Of a DNA stretch of 64,000 nt, positions 51,760 to 61,144 are shown one piece after another (position 1 is the stretch's first letter; every line of letters starts with the position of its first letter). This DNA comes from Methylobacterium sp. 2A (GTDB lineage Bacteria > Pseudomonadota > Alphaproteobacteria > Rhizobiales > Beijerinckiaceae). The notes below the pieces were generated by a model. The model had not been told where the DNA came from and searched no databases. It saw nothing but the letters and a program-made list of their open reading frames with translations. Made by a program: the position numbers and the translations under genes. Location of the stretch: assembly GCF_009806555.1 (NCBI RefSeq), contig NZ_VUOK01000021.1, forward strand, positions 248,001 to 312,000, given 5' to 3'.

Positions 51760-54137
51760 TCGCCGTCACGCATCTGCTCGGCGCCGGGCATCTGACGCGC
51801 GCCGCGGCCCTGGGCCGGGCCTTCGCGACGGCCGGCCACGAGGTGATGCTGATCTCCGGCGGCGTTCCGGCACCCCTGGTGCGCCTCGACTCCGTGCGCC
51901 TCGTCCAGCTGCCGCCGCTGCACATCGTCGGAACGGCGTTCTCGACGCTGCTCAAGCCGGACGGGGAGCCGGCGGATACGGAGTGGCTGACGCACCGCCG
52001 CACCGTGATGCGCGAAGCGTTCGAGGGCTTCGCGCCCGATGCCGTGCTGACCGAGCTGTTCCCCTTCGGCCGTCGCGCCCTGGCGGAGGAGTTCCTGGCC
52101 CTCGTCGAGGCCGCGAATGCGCGGGTGCCGCGCCCGCTGATCCTCGCCTCCGTGCGTGACATCCTCGTCGCCTCGCCGCGGCCGGAGCGGATCGCGCAGG
52201 CCCATGCCCGGGTCGCGGCCTTCTACGACGCCGTGCTGGTCCACGGCGATCCGACGCTCGTGCCCCTCGACGCCTCCTGGCCGCTCGATTCCGTCACGGC
52301 CGCCAAGCTTCGCTACACGGGCTACGTGGACGAGGGCACGCGCCCTGTCCCGGCCGCAGCGCGCGCCGGTGTGCTGGTCGCCGCCGGATCCGGGCCGGCC
52401 GGACTGCTGCTCCTGCGCGCCGCCGCCGACGCGGCCCGCCTGCGACCGGATCTCGGCTGGCGGATCCTGGCCGGCCACGGCGTGCCGGAGGGTGCGCTCA
52501 CCGACATCGCCCGGGGCCTGCCGGAACATATCCTCGGCCGTGCCCGGGCGGATTACCGGGCCCTGCTGGCCGGTGCCGCGCTGTCGGTGAGCCAGTCCGG
52601 CTACAACACCGCCACCGATCTCCTCGCGGCCGGGACGCCCGCCGTGCTGGTGCCGTTCGAGGCCGGCGGTGAGACCGAGCAGCGGCTGCGCGCGGAGCAT
52701 CTCGCGGCGCGCGGCCTCGCACGGATCCTGCCGGAGGCGACGCTGCATGCCGGGGCGCTGCTCCAGGCGGTGGAGGCTCAGCTGCGGGCGCCCCCGCCGG
52801 GTGTCCATGGGCTCGACCTGAGAGGGGCTGCGCGGTCGGTCGAGATCGTCGAGGCGCTTCATGCGGATCGTCGCGGAAGGAGCCGGCAACCGACGGCTGG
52901 AACGATCTCCGCCCCGGGACGGATCGATCCGGCGCGAGCGCGCAGCTCGGAGCCTGTGGGTGATGCGAGCTCCGGTCGCGAGGGCACGGCGCAAGAGGGC
53001 CGAACACGGCCTGACGAATCGGGCGCGACGTGCCCCCTGTTCCATGCGGAGGTGCGAACGCGCACATCAGGTCCGGACGCGCCGATCGAGGATGAGGTGC
53101 GGGTCGCCGTTCCCGTGCCGGAGGGGGACAGGGTGAGAGACGAGAACGCGCCGGACGCGACGCGCCCTCGGGGCGCTTCGGTGGCGCAACCGATCCTGAA
53201 CCCTCTCGCCCCTCATCCCGACCCTGTCCCGCAGGGGAGAGGGGGCCGGTCGCGCTCCGCCACGAACGTCGCGGTCCAACGAAAAGATCCGGGTTTGCCA
53301 GCCCGCACGGGAGAAGAACCCACGCTTCGCCCGGATGGCGTTTCGTGCTGGCACAGGCTGCGTCAGGCGCTCGACGCTGCCGGTGAGCGCGGCCTCGTGA
53401 TTCCCTTCCTCTGGCGCGACGACGACGCGGTGACGGCGACCCCCGCCCTCGACCGGCTGGTCGGGCTGGCGCAGGACTATGATGCCCCGCTCCTGCTCGC
53501 CGCCATTCCAGCCGGCCTCGAACCGGCCCTGGCGAGACGCCTCGAAGCGGCGCCGGATGTAAGCGTCGCGGTCCACGGCCTCGCCCACCGCAACCACGCG
53601 CCGCCCGGCGCCAAGCCCGCGGAATTCGGCGCCGATCGTCCGCTGGCCGCGTGCGTCGCGGATGCGGCCGCGGGCCTACGCATCGCCCGGGAGCGCGTGC
53701 CGGGCTCGATCCTCCTCCCGGTCTTCGTGCCGCCCTGGAACCGCCTCGCGCCGACGCTCGCGGCCGCCCTGCCGGATCTCGGCTATCGCGGCCTCTCTGC
53801 GGTCCCCGGACCGCCGATCGCCGGCCTGCGCCGGATCGACGCCACGCTCGATCCGATCGACTGGCGCGGCTCACGCTCCCTGCGCGACCCCGGGGCGATG
53901 CTCGACGCCCTCGCCGACGCTATCACGCAGGGACCAGAGCGCCCGATCGGATTGCTGACCCACCATCTGGCGCAGGACGAGGCCGTCTGGGGCTTTATCG
54001 AGGCGCTCCTGAGCGTGCTCCTCAAGCATCCGGCGATTGCAATGCTGCATCCACGCAGTGCCTTCGACAGTGTCGCAATGGACAGGTGCGATAGGCCGCC
54101 CCATCATGCCGGGCTTGAGGTCGCGGGGACCGTTTGA
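51747..54137 (+). CDS. Glycosyltransferase-polysaccharide deacetylase fusion
   Basis: This 796-residue frame is two enzymes in one. Residues 1 to about 373 are a GT28-like glycosyltransferase (VLIAVTHLLGAGHLTRAAAL, then SVSQSGYNTATDLLAAGTPA). Residues about 535-796 are a NodB-type deacetylase (VIPFLWRDDDAVT with metal Asp, VHGLAHRNHAPP with metal His). The linker (373-535) is low-complexity and encoded by DNA with REP-like inverted repeats, so it probably arose by insertion between two adjacent genes without breaking the frame. GGAGGT lies 6 nt before the ATG at 51747. No start codon with a ribosome-binding site is seen before the deacetylase part. Confidence 0.75.
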   Translation: MRVLIAVTHLLGAGHLTRAAALGRAFATAGHEVMLISGGVPAPLVRLDSVRLVQLPPLHIVGTAFSTLLKPDGEPADTEWLTHRRTVMREAFEGFAPDAVLTELFPFGRRALAEEFLALVEAANARVPRPLILASVRDILVASPRPERIAQAHARVAAFYDAVLVHGDPTLVPLDASWPLDSVTAAKLRYTGYVDEGTRPVPAAARAGVLVAAGSGPAGLLLLRAAADAARLRPDLGWRILAGHGVPEGALTDIARGLPEHILGRARADYRALLAGAALSVSQSGYNTATDLLAAGTPAVLVPFEAGGETEQRLRAEHLAARGLARILPEATLHAGALLQAVEAQLRAPPPGVHGLDLRGAARSVEIVEALHADRRGRSRQPTAGTISAPGRIDPARARSSEPVGDASSGREGTAQEGRTRPDESGATCPLFHAEVRTRTSGPDAPIEDEVRVAVPVPEGDRVRDENAPDATRPRGASVAQPILNPLAPHPDPVPQGRGGRSRSATNVAVQRKDPGLPARTGEEPTLRPDGVSCWHRLRQALDAAGERGLVIPFLWRDDDAVTATPALDRLVGLAQDYDAPLLLAAIPAGLEPALARRLEAAPDVSVAVHGLAHRNHAPPGAKPAEFGADRPLAACVADAAAGLRIARERVPGSILLPVFVPPWNRLAPTLAAALPDLGYRGLSAVPGPPIAGLRRIDATLDPIDWRGSRSLRDPGAMLDALADAITQGPERPIGLLTHHLAQDEAVWGFIEALLSVLLKHPAIAMLHPRSAFDSVAMDRCDRPPHHAGLEVAGTV
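53125..53243. repeat. REP-like inverted repeats inside the fusion linker
   Basis: GGGACAGGGT (53125-53134) is an exact inverted copy of ACCCTGTCCC (53221-53230). CCCTCT (53201-53206) with CCCCT (53209-53213) pairs with AGGGG (53233-53237) and AGAGGG (53238-53243). The encoded peptide (PLAPHPDPVPQGRGG) is typical of repeats read through as protein. The flanking DNA from about 52870 to 53340 is also unlike either enzyme domain. Confidence 0.7.
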
Positions 54138-55975
54138 GCGCGCTTCTGTCCATACGCGATCTTGCGGTCGCGTTCCGAGCCGAGCCGACACCGTTCGAGG
54201 CGCTGCACGGCCTGTCGCTCGACGTGAAGCGGGGGCGCACCCTGGCGCTTGTCGGGGAATCGGGCTCGGGCAAGTCGGTGACCGCGCAGGCGATCCTGCG
54301 GATCCTGCCGCCATCCGCCGCCATCACCCGGGGCCAGATCCTGTTTCGCGACGGCAGCACGGAGATCGACATCGCGCGGCTCCCCGCCGAGGGCGCGGCC
54401 ATGCGGGCGATCCGCGGCCAGCGCATCGCGATGATCTTCCAGGAGCCGATGACCTGCCTTTCGCCGCTCCACACGATCGGCGACCAGATCGGCGAGGCGC
54501 TGCGCATCCACACCGGCGCCGACCAGCGGGAATCGGATGCGCGCACGCAGGAGGCCCTGGCCCGCGTCGGCTTTCCCGATCCGAAGCGCGCCCTGCGGAC
54601 CTACCCGTTCGAGCTGTCGGGCGGCCTGCGCCAGCGCGCGATGATCGCCATGGCGCTGATCCTGAAGCCGGCCCTGCTGGTCGCCGACGAGCCGACCACG
54701 GCGCTCGACGTGACCACTCAGGCCCAGATCCTCGCCCTGCTCGCCCGACTCCAGGAGGAGACCGGGATGGCGATCCTGCTCATCACCCACGATCTCGGCG
54801 TGGTCGCCAACGTGGCTCACGATGTCGCCGTGCTCTATCGCGGGCGCCTCGTCGAATCCGGCCCGCGCGAGGCGGTGATGCGCGCGCCCGGCCACGCCTA
54901 TCTCCGGGCGCTGCTCCATGCGGTGCCCCGGTTCGACATGGCGCCGGGCGAGCGCCTGACCCCGATCCGCCCGGCCAAGGCCGAAATCCCGCCGGTGCAG
55001 GTGCGTGCGCCGCTGGCGGGCCCGATCCTCCAGGTCGAGGGAGTGAGCAAAACCTTCACGCTGCGCTCCGGCCGGATCTTCCAGAAGCCGCGCCTCGTGC
55101 ACGCCGTCTCCGACGTGTCGCTCAGCCTCGCCGCCGGCCAAACACTTGGGCTCGTCGGCGAATCGGGCTCGGGCAAGACCACGGTCTCGAAGATGATCAT
55201 GCGGGCGCTCGCCCCGGATTCCGGCCGGATCCTGTTCGACGACGGCAGCGGCCCACGGGACGTCCACGCGCTGGGCGGCGACGCGCTGTTCGCCTACCGG
55301 CGCACGGTCCAGTTCGTGTTCCAGGATCCCTACGCCTCCCTCGATCCGCGCATGACGGTGCGTCAGATCCTGTGCGAGCCGATGGAGATCCACGGCGTCC
55401 CGGCGGCCGAGCGCAAGGAGCGCTGCCGCGCCCTGATGGCCATGGTCGGCTTGGAGGCGAGCGGCCTCGGCCGCTATCCGCACGCCTTCTCGGGCGGCCA
55501 GCGCCAGCGTATCGGCATCGCCCGCGCGCTCGCCGTCGAGCCGCGCCTCCTCGTGCTCGACGAGCCGGTCTCGGCGCTCGACGTGTCGGTGCAGGCGCAG
55601 ATCCTGAACCTGCTGAAGGATCTCCAGGCGGCTTTGGGGCTCTCCTACCTCATCGTGTCTCACAACCTGGCGGTGATCGACTACATGGCGGATACGATCA
55701 GCGTGATGTGCCGCGGCCGGATCGTCGAGGAGGCGCCCCGGGCCGCGCTGTTCCGCCGGCCGGTCCATCCCTATACGCGGGCGCTGCTCGCCGCCGTGCC
55801 CGATCCGAGCCTCGACCACCCGCTCGACTTCGCGGCGGTGGCGGCCGACCGGAACGATCCGACGCGCTGGGAGGCGCCCTACCGGCTGGAGCCCGACGAG
55901 GCGGGCGCGATGCGCACGATCGAGGCCGGCCACCGGGTGCGGTTCGGCGGCGCGACCGAAGCGGTGGCCGCATGA
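54134..55975 (+). CDS. Double ATP-binding ABC transporter subunit (peptide/opine type)
   Basis: This 613-residue protein contains two complete ABC ATPase domains. Each has Walker A GESGSGKS or GESGSGKT, a Q-loop ([24 protein letters not shown]), signature LSGGLRQR or FSGGQRQR, and Walker B LLVADEPT or LLVLDEPV. Each half ends with the peptide-transporter C-terminal extension ([24 protein letters not shown]). It would power the two permeases at 58949 and 59962, as in YejF-like systems. The start is TTG at 54134, overlapping the preceding stop by 4 nt. Confidence 0.93.
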   Translation: MSALLSIRDLAVAFRAEPTPFEALHGLSLDVKRGRTLALVGESGSGKSVTAQAILRILPPSAAITRGQILFRDGSTEIDIARLPAEGAAMRAIRGQRIAMIFQEPMTCLSPLHTIGDQIGEALRIHTGADQRESDARTQEALARVGFPDPKRALRTYPFELSGGLRQRAMIAMALILKPALLVADEPTTALDVTTQAQILALLARLQEETGMAILLITHDLGVVANVAHDVAVLYRGRLVESGPREAVMRAPGHAYLRALLHAVPRFDMAPGERLTPIRPAKAEIPPVQVRAPLAGPILQVEGVSKTFTLRSGRIFQKPRLVHAVSDVSLSLAAGQTLGLVGESGSGKTTVSKMIMRALAPDSGRILFDDGSGPRDVHALGGDALFAYRRTVQFVFQDPYASLDPRMTVRQILCEPMEIHGVPAAERKERCRALMAMVGLEASGLGRYPHAFSGGQRQRIGIARALAVEPRLLVLDEPVSALDVSVQAQILNLLKDLQAALGLSYLIVSHNLAVIDYMADTISVMCRGRIVEEAPRAALFRRPVHPYTRALLAAVPDPSLDHPLDFAAVAADRNDPTRWEAPYRLEPDEAGAMRTIEAGHRVRFGGATEAVAA

Positions 55976-56841
55976 GCCAGATGCGCCCCCCGGTCGTGAT
56001 GGAGCGCCTGCGCCGGAAGGTGCTCGGGCCGCTGTTCGACCGGCTGGGTTACGACCTCGTGCCGGCCGCGCCCGACTGGAGCCACCGCCCGACCTCCCCG
56101 CGCGAGGTGGCGACGCTGCTCGAATCGGCGGCCGCCATCCTGGAGCGCGACCTCGCGGCGGCCGGGCTGAATCCGGACGGACCCGTCATCGATCAGGTCC
56201 GGGCCTTCTGGTCGCTGATCCCGACGGCGCCCGTACGGCAGCGGCGCGGCGGCAGCGGGTTCAACGGGGCGCTGCAGCTCTACGTGGCCTTGCGGGCCTT
56301 GAAACCGGCCTTCGTCATCGAGTCGGGCGTGTTCCGCGGGCTGACCACCTGGGTCATCCGGCAGGCCTGCCCGGAGGCGCGGATCTTCTGCCACGATCCC
56401 GACCTGACGGGCCTCCAGTATCGCGACCGGCAGGCCCGCTACAGCACCGCCGACTGGTCCACGGCCGATTGGTCGATGCTCGACCCGGCGGCCACGGTGG
56501 CGTTCTTCGACGATCACGTGGCGCAGGGGCGGCGGGTTGTCGAAGCGCACGCCCGCGGCCTGACCCGCCTGCTGTTCGACGACGACGCGGCCGGCCACCG
56601 GATCCACGCCCATGGCGGCCCTGCGCACCCGACCATTGCGATGATCACCGGCCCCGAGCGCAGCCCTGAGCCGATCCGCTGGATCCGGAACGGCCGCCCG
56701 TTCGAGCAGCCGGCCGACGACGCGCTGATGCGGCAGGCGGCGGGTCTGATCGCCCGATCGCATGCCTTCGACGATCTCCACCGGGCCACGGGGTATTCGC
56801 CGGCGCGGCTGACCTCGGTGACGCTGCGAGGCGGGCCATGA
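55972..56841 (+). CDS. Unknown protein, possible SAM-dependent methyltransferase
   Basis: This 289-residue protein has a central block (KPAFVIESGVFRGLTTWVIR, then ARIFCHDPDL) that resembles motif I and II of class I methyltransferases or of cephalosporin-hydroxylase-like proteins. The rest is unfamiliar. No signal or membrane segment is visible. It has a tandem STADWSTADWS repeat. It lies between the ABC ATPase and the binding protein with 4-nt overlaps on both sides, an unusual place for a modifying enzyme. It may alter the transported molecule. The family assignment is tentative. Confidence 0.55.
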   Translation: MSQMRPPVVMERLRRKVLGPLFDRLGYDLVPAAPDWSHRPTSPREVATLLESAAAILERDLAAAGLNPDGPVIDQVRAFWSLIPTAPVRQRRGGSGFNGALQLYVALRALKPAFVIESGVFRGLTTWVIRQACPEARIFCHDPDLTGLQYRDRQARYSTADWSTADWSMLDPAATVAFFDDHVAQGRRVVEAHARGLTRLLFDDDAAGHRIHAHGGPAHPTIAMITGPERSPEPIRWIRNGRPFEQPADDALMRQAAGLIARSHAFDDLHRATGYSPARLTSVTLRGGP

Positions 56842-58952
56842 ACGGCCGCGACGAGCGCGACGGTTTCCCCTCCCCCCTCTGCGGGGGAGGGTGGCCCCTG
56901 CGTCAGCAGGGGTCGGGTCGGGACGAAGTCCCGCAAGGGGGGAGCGACGGTTCAAGCAAGAGCGCGACTTTCATGACGGGCACAGCACAATCCTGCACCG
57001 TCGCTCCCCTCTCCCGACCCCCCTCGGGGGCCACCCTCCCCCGCAAAGGGGGGAGGGAGTGCAGCGTCTCCCGCCGCGCCCTCCTCGCCGGCCTCGGCGC
57101 CAGCCTGGCCTGCTCGCGCGCGCCGATCGCAGCCCGCGCAGACACCCCGCCGGCCGAGGCCTCCGCCCCACCGGCCTCCCCCCTCGTTGTCGATCTCGCC
57201 GCCCAGGGCCGCCGGCTCGGCACGGCCGGCGGTACGATCCGGACCCTGATCGCCAAGGCGCGGGACGTCCGCTACCTCTCGGTCTACGGCTACACGCGGC
57301 TCGTCGGCTACGATGCCGATCTGAACCTGCAGCCCGATCTGCTGGAGCGCGTCGATGTCGCGGGCGGGCGCTTCACCTTCACCCTCCGCAAGGGTCATCG
57401 CTGGTCGGACGGGCATCCGTTCACCACCGAGGATTTCCGCTACTACTGGGAGGATGTCGCGAACGAGAAGGCGCTGAGCCCGGACGGGCCGCCGGCCTTC
57501 TTCCGCGTCGAGGGCAAGCTGCCCCAGGTCGAGGTGCTGGACCCGGTCACGATCCGCTACAGCTGGGACCGGCCGAACCCGCTGTTCCTGCCGGCTCTCG
57601 CCGCGCCGCGGGACCCGCTGATCTACCGGCCGGCGCATTACCTGAAGCCGGTCCACGCCCGCTACATCGGCAAGGAGGCGGCCGATGCGAAGGCCAAGGC
57701 GCTCAAGCTCCGCAGCTGGGCGGCGCTCCACAACCGCATGGACGACAATTACGAGCTCAACAATCCGGACTGCCCGACCCTGCAGGGCTGGGTGCCGCGG
57801 ACCCGCTCGCCCGCAACCCGCTTCCGATTCGAGCGCAACCGCTCCTACCACCGGGTCGACACGGCCGGCACGCAGCTCCCCTACATCGATGCGATCGTGA
57901 TGGACGTGGCCTCGCAGGGCCTGCTGGTCGCCAAGACCAATGCCGGCGAGGCCGACCTGATGTTCCGCGGCCTCTCGATGCCCGACATCCCGAGCCTCAA
58001 GGAGGGCGAGGCGACGCATCGCTACCGCACCAATCTCTGGCCGGTGGCGCGCGGCTCGGAATTCGCCCTCTACCCGAATCTCACCACGGTCGATCCGGTC
58101 TGGCGCCAGCTCAACCGCGACGTGCGCTACCGCCACGCCCTCTCGCTCGCCATCGATCGCCGGACGCTCAACAACACGCTGCTGTTCGGGCTCGGCACCG
58201 AGGGCAACGACACGATCGTGTCGGACAGCAAGCTCTTCGAGCCGGAGATGCGGACCCTCAACGCCGGCTACGACCCGGCCGGGGCCACGAAGCTGCTCGA
58301 CGCCATGGGCCTGACCGGCCGCGACGGCTCCGGCACGCGGCTCCTGCCCGGCGGTCGCCCCCTGGAGGTCGTGGTCGAGAGCGACGGCGAGGCCGAGATG
58401 GTGCTGGACGCGCTGCTGCTCATCACGGAGTTCTGGCGCGAGATCGGCATCCGCCTGATCACCAAGCCGCAGGAGCGCACCAACCTGCACCGGCGCTCGA
58501 TCGCCGGCGTGACCGTGATGGTGGCGGCCCAGGGGCTCGACCTCGCGGTGCCGACCGCCATCATGCCGCCGACCGAGCTGAGCCCTGCGCAGCCGGAGCA
58601 TTATTCCTGGCCGCTCTGGAGCCAGAACGTCGAAAGCCGCGGCAAGAGCGGGGAGCCCTGCGACGTTCCGGAGGTGCAGCGGCTCCTCGACCTCGACCGC
58701 CAGTGGCGCGACACCGACGACGTGGTCAGACAGGCCACGATCTGGCGCGAGATGCTGATGAACCACGCGCGCAACACCTGGGTGATCGGCACGGTGGCGG
58801 GGGCGCTGCAGCCGGTGGTCGGCGCCGATCGCCTGATCAACCTGCCGAAACGCGCCCTCTATTCCTGGGATCCCACCGCCATGATCGGCGTGCAGCGCAT
58901 CGACGAGCTGTTCTGGGACAAGGACGCCGACCGGCGCGCGGAGGCCCGGTGA
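56838..58952 (+). CDS. ABC transporter peptide-type substrate-binding protein, with repeat element in its leader
   Basis: This 704-residue protein has an SBP_bac_5 (DppA/OppA/YejA-type) domain from about residue 110: FTFTLRKGHRWSDGHPFTTE, DVRYRHALSLAIDRRTLNN. A twin-arginine-like signal (VSRRALLAGLGASLACS, Arg79-Arg80) comes only after 76 residues. Those residues (PSPLCGGGWP, PSGATLPRKGG) are encoded by a palindromic repeat inserted in frame between the coupled ATG at 56838 (4-nt overlap, ATGA) and the signal peptide. An internal ATG at 56973 could serve instead. The ligand is probably a peptide or similar large solute. Confidence 0.88.
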   Translation: MNGRDERDGFPSPLCGGGWPLRQQGSGRDEVPQGGSDGSSKSATFMTGTAQSCTVAPLSRPPSGATLPRKGGRECSVSRRALLAGLGASLACSRAPIAARADTPPAEASAPPASPLVVDLAAQGRRLGTAGGTIRTLIAKARDVRYLSVYGYTRLVGYDADLNLQPDLLERVDVAGGRFTFTLRKGHRWSDGHPFTTEDFRYYWEDVANEKALSPDGPPAFFRVEGKLPQVEVLDPVTIRYSWDRPNPLFLPALAAPRDPLIYRPAHYLKPVHARYIGKEAADAKAKALKLRSWAALHNRMDDNYELNNPDCPTLQGWVPRTRSPATRFRFERNRSYHRVDTAGTQLPYIDAIVMDVASQGLLVAKTNAGEADLMFRGLSMPDIPSLKEGEATHRYRTNLWPVARGSEFALYPNLTTVDPVWRQLNRDVRYRHALSLAIDRRTLNNTLLFGLGTEGNDTIVSDSKLFEPEMRTLNAGYDPAGATKLLDAMGLTGRDGSGTRLLPGGRPLEVVVESDGEAEMVLDALLLITEFWREIGIRLITKPQERTNLHRRSIAGVTVMVAAQGLDLAVPTAIMPPTELSPAQPEHYSWPLWSQNVESRGKSGEPCDVPEVQRLLDLDRQWRDTDDVVRQATIWREMLMNHARNTWVIGTVAGALQPVVGADRLINLPKRALYSWDPTAMIGVQRIDELFWDKDADRRAEAR
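56867..57057. repeat. About 190-bp palindromic REP/MITE-like element
   Basis: The outer arms at 56867-56898 and 57026-57057 are nearly exact inverted repeats sharing GCGGGGGAGGGTGGCCCC. An inner pair, GGAGCGACGGT (56941-56951) and ACCGTCGCTCC (56998-57008), nests inside. The element's length leaves the reading frame open, so it is translated as part of the binding-protein leader. Confidence 0.85.
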
Positions 58953-59965
58953 TCGCCGTCATCCTCCGCCGCATCCTCACCATGGCGGCGACGCTTCTGG
59001 TGATCTCGGCGCTCGTCTTCGTGATCATCAAGCTGCCGCCCGGCGACTACCTGACCAACCAGATCATGGAGCTGCGCGCCACCGGCGACGCCAGTTCCGT
59101 GGCGAAGGCCGAATTGCTCATCCGGCAATACGGGCTCGATCGGCCGGTCTGGCAGCAATACCTGATGTGGATCGGGCTCATGCCCGGTGCGGCGGGCTTC
59201 TCGGGGCTGCTCCAGGGCGATTGGGGCTGGTCGTTCGAATACGACAAGCCGGTCGCGGACGTCGTCGGCGACGCCCTGTGGCTGACCCTGCTGATCAATC
59301 TGACCGCGGTGGTGTTCGTCCATCTCGTGGCGATCCCGGCGGCGATCTACTCGGCGACGCACCGCAACACGTTCGGCGACGCGGTGGTGACCCTGCTGGG
59401 CTATGTCGGCCTCGCCGTGCCGGGCTTCCTGCTGGCGCTGATCCTTCTGTTCTACGCCAACCGCTGGTTCGGGCTGTCGATCGGCGGCCTCTACGATTCG
59501 GCGCTGACCAATCAGCCCTGGACCTGGGAAAAGATCCGCTCGCTGCTGGGCCACCTCATCGTGCCGACCCTTGTGATCGGGCTCGGCGGGACGGCGGCGA
59601 TGATCCGGCGGATGCGCGCCAATCTGCTGGATGAACTCGCCAAGCCCTACACGGTGACCGCCCGCGCCAAGGGCTTGCCGCCCCTCAAGGCGCTGCTGAA
59701 ATACCCGTTCCGGATGTCGCTGAATCCGTTCGTGGCCGATATCGGCAACCTGCTGCCGCACCTCGTCTCGGGCTCGGTGCTGGTCTCGCTGGTGCTGAGC
59801 CTGCCCACGGTGGGGCCGCTGCTTCTGGAGGCCCTGCGCAGCCAGGACCAGTTCATGGCCGGCTTCATCCTGATGTTCGTCGCGGCCTTGACGCTCGTCG
59901 GGATGCTGATCTCCGACCTGACCCTGGTCTGGCTCGACCCGCGCATCCGCATGGGGCTGCGATGA
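58949..59965 (+). CDS. ABC transporter permease (DppB/YejB-like)
   Basis: This 338-residue protein has about six membrane helices. It has the N-terminal helix RRILTMAATLLVISALVFVI, a periplasmic loop, and the EAA motif region YTVTARAKGLPPLKALLKYP. The GTG at 58949 overlaps the binding-protein stop by 4 nt and the next permease overlaps its end by 4 nt. With the partner at 59962 it forms the membrane channel. Confidence 0.93.
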   Translation: MIAVILRRILTMAATLLVISALVFVIIKLPPGDYLTNQIMELRATGDASSVAKAELLIRQYGLDRPVWQQYLMWIGLMPGAAGFSGLLQGDWGWSFEYDKPVADVVGDALWLTLLINLTAVVFVHLVAIPAAIYSATHRNTFGDAVVTLLGYVGLAVPGFLLALILLFYANRWFGLSIGGLYDSALTNQPWTWEKIRSLLGHLIVPTLVIGLGGTAAMIRRMRANLLDELAKPYTVTARAKGLPPLKALLKYPFRMSLNPFVADIGNLLPHLVSGSVLVSLVLSLPTVGPLLLEALRSQDQFMAGFILMFVAALTLVGMLISDLTLVWLDPRIRMGLR

Positions 59966-61125
59966 ATGGGGCTGCGATGACGGACGCGCTCTCGGCCGAA
60001 AGCCACTTCATCGACCCGGCGCCCTTCGAGCCGGAGGCCGGCGCCGAAGGCCGCGCGGAGAGTGCTTCGGCGTGGCGGCTGATCCTTCGGAAATTCCTGC
60101 GCCACCGCCTTGCCGTGGCCTCAGCCGTGATCCTGCTCGCGCTCTACGCGATCGTGCCGTTCGTGGAACAGCTCGCCCCATACGGGCAGGCGCGGCGCAA
60201 CGGCGACTTTCTCTACGCGCCGCCCCAGGGCGTCCACCTGTTCCACGAGGGCCGCTTCGTCGGGCCGTTCGTCTACCCCTACCGGGCGCATCTCGACCTC
60301 GACACGTTCCGCCGGGACTACAGGGCCGACACGGCCGCCCCGCAGCCCCTGCGCTTCCTGTGCCGGGGCGACGGCTACGCTTGGCTCGGACTGATCCCGA
60401 GCGATCTTCACGTCGTCTGCCCGCCGGAGAACGGCACGCTGTTCCTGCTCGGCACCGACAAGCTCGGCCGCGACCTGTTCTCGCGCCTGATCTACGGCGC
60501 GCGGATTTCGCTCACCATCGGCCTCGTGGGCGTGGCGATCTCCTTCGCGCTCGGCCTCTTCTTCGGCGGCATCGCGGGTTATTTCGGCGGGATCGTCGAT
60601 GCCGGGGTGCAGCGGCTGATCGAGGTCGTGCGCTCCCTGCCCGAATTGCCGCTCTGGCTCGCCCTCTCGGCCGCCCTGCCGCCGAACTGGAGCCCGCTGC
60701 TGATCTTCTTCGGCATCACGGTGATCCTGGGGCTCCTGGACTGGCCGGGCCTCGCCCGGGCGGTCCGCGGAAAACTCCTGGCTTTGCGCGAGGAGGATTT
60801 CGTCCAGGCGGCCGAACTGATGGGCGCCTCCCCGGCCCGGGTGATCGGCCGGCACCTGATCCCGAACTTCATGAGCCACCTGATCGCCTCGGCGACCCTG
60901 TCGATCCCCACCATGATCCTCGGCGAGACCGCCCTCTCCTTTCTTGGGCTGGGCCTGAGGCCGCCCGTGACGAGCTGGGGCGTGCTGCTCAACGAGGCGC
61001 AGAATCTCGCGGCGGTGCAGCTCTATCCGTGGTTGCTGGCGCCGGTGCTGCCGGTGCTGGTGACGGTGCTGGCCTTCAATTTCCTGGGCGATGGCCTGCG
61101 GGACGCGGCCGATCCGTATCATTGA
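59962..61125 (+). CDS. ABC transporter permease (DppC/YejE-like)
   Basis: This 387-residue permease has a cytoplasmic tail of about 50 residues and a first helix (VASAVILLALYAIVPFVEQL). A long periplasmic insert (about residues 75-165) with two Cys (LCRGDGY, VVCPPEN) may form a disulphide. Four or five further helices follow. The EAA motif is FVQAAELMGASPARVIGRHL. Long inserts of this type are seen in YejE-like permeases. It is the last gene of the run. Confidence 0.92.
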   Translation: MNGAAMTDALSAESHFIDPAPFEPEAGAEGRAESASAWRLILRKFLRHRLAVASAVILLALYAIVPFVEQLAPYGQARRNGDFLYAPPQGVHLFHEGRFVGPFVYPYRAHLDLDTFRRDYRADTAAPQPLRFLCRGDGYAWLGLIPSDLHVVCPPENGTLFLLGTDKLGRDLFSRLIYGARISLTIGLVGVAISFALGLFFGGIAGYFGGIVDAGVQRLIEVVRSLPELPLWLALSAALPPNWSPLLIFFGITVILGLLDWPGLARAVRGKLLALREEDFVQAAELMGASPARVIGRHLIPNFMSHLIASATLSIPTMILGETALSFLGLGLRPPVTSWGVLLNEAQNLAAVQLYPWLLAPVLPVLVTVLAFNFLGDGLRDAADPYH

Positions 61126-61144
61126 CGAACAGGCGGCGGCCTTC

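Noticed and set aside
52859..53065. Minus-strand 68-codon frame (MRVRTSAWNRGHVAPDSSGR start) in the fusion linker
   Set aside because: It resembles a repeat-derived hypothetical frame. It lies inside the plus-strand fusion gene and has no ribosome-binding site, so it is treated as part of the repeat region.
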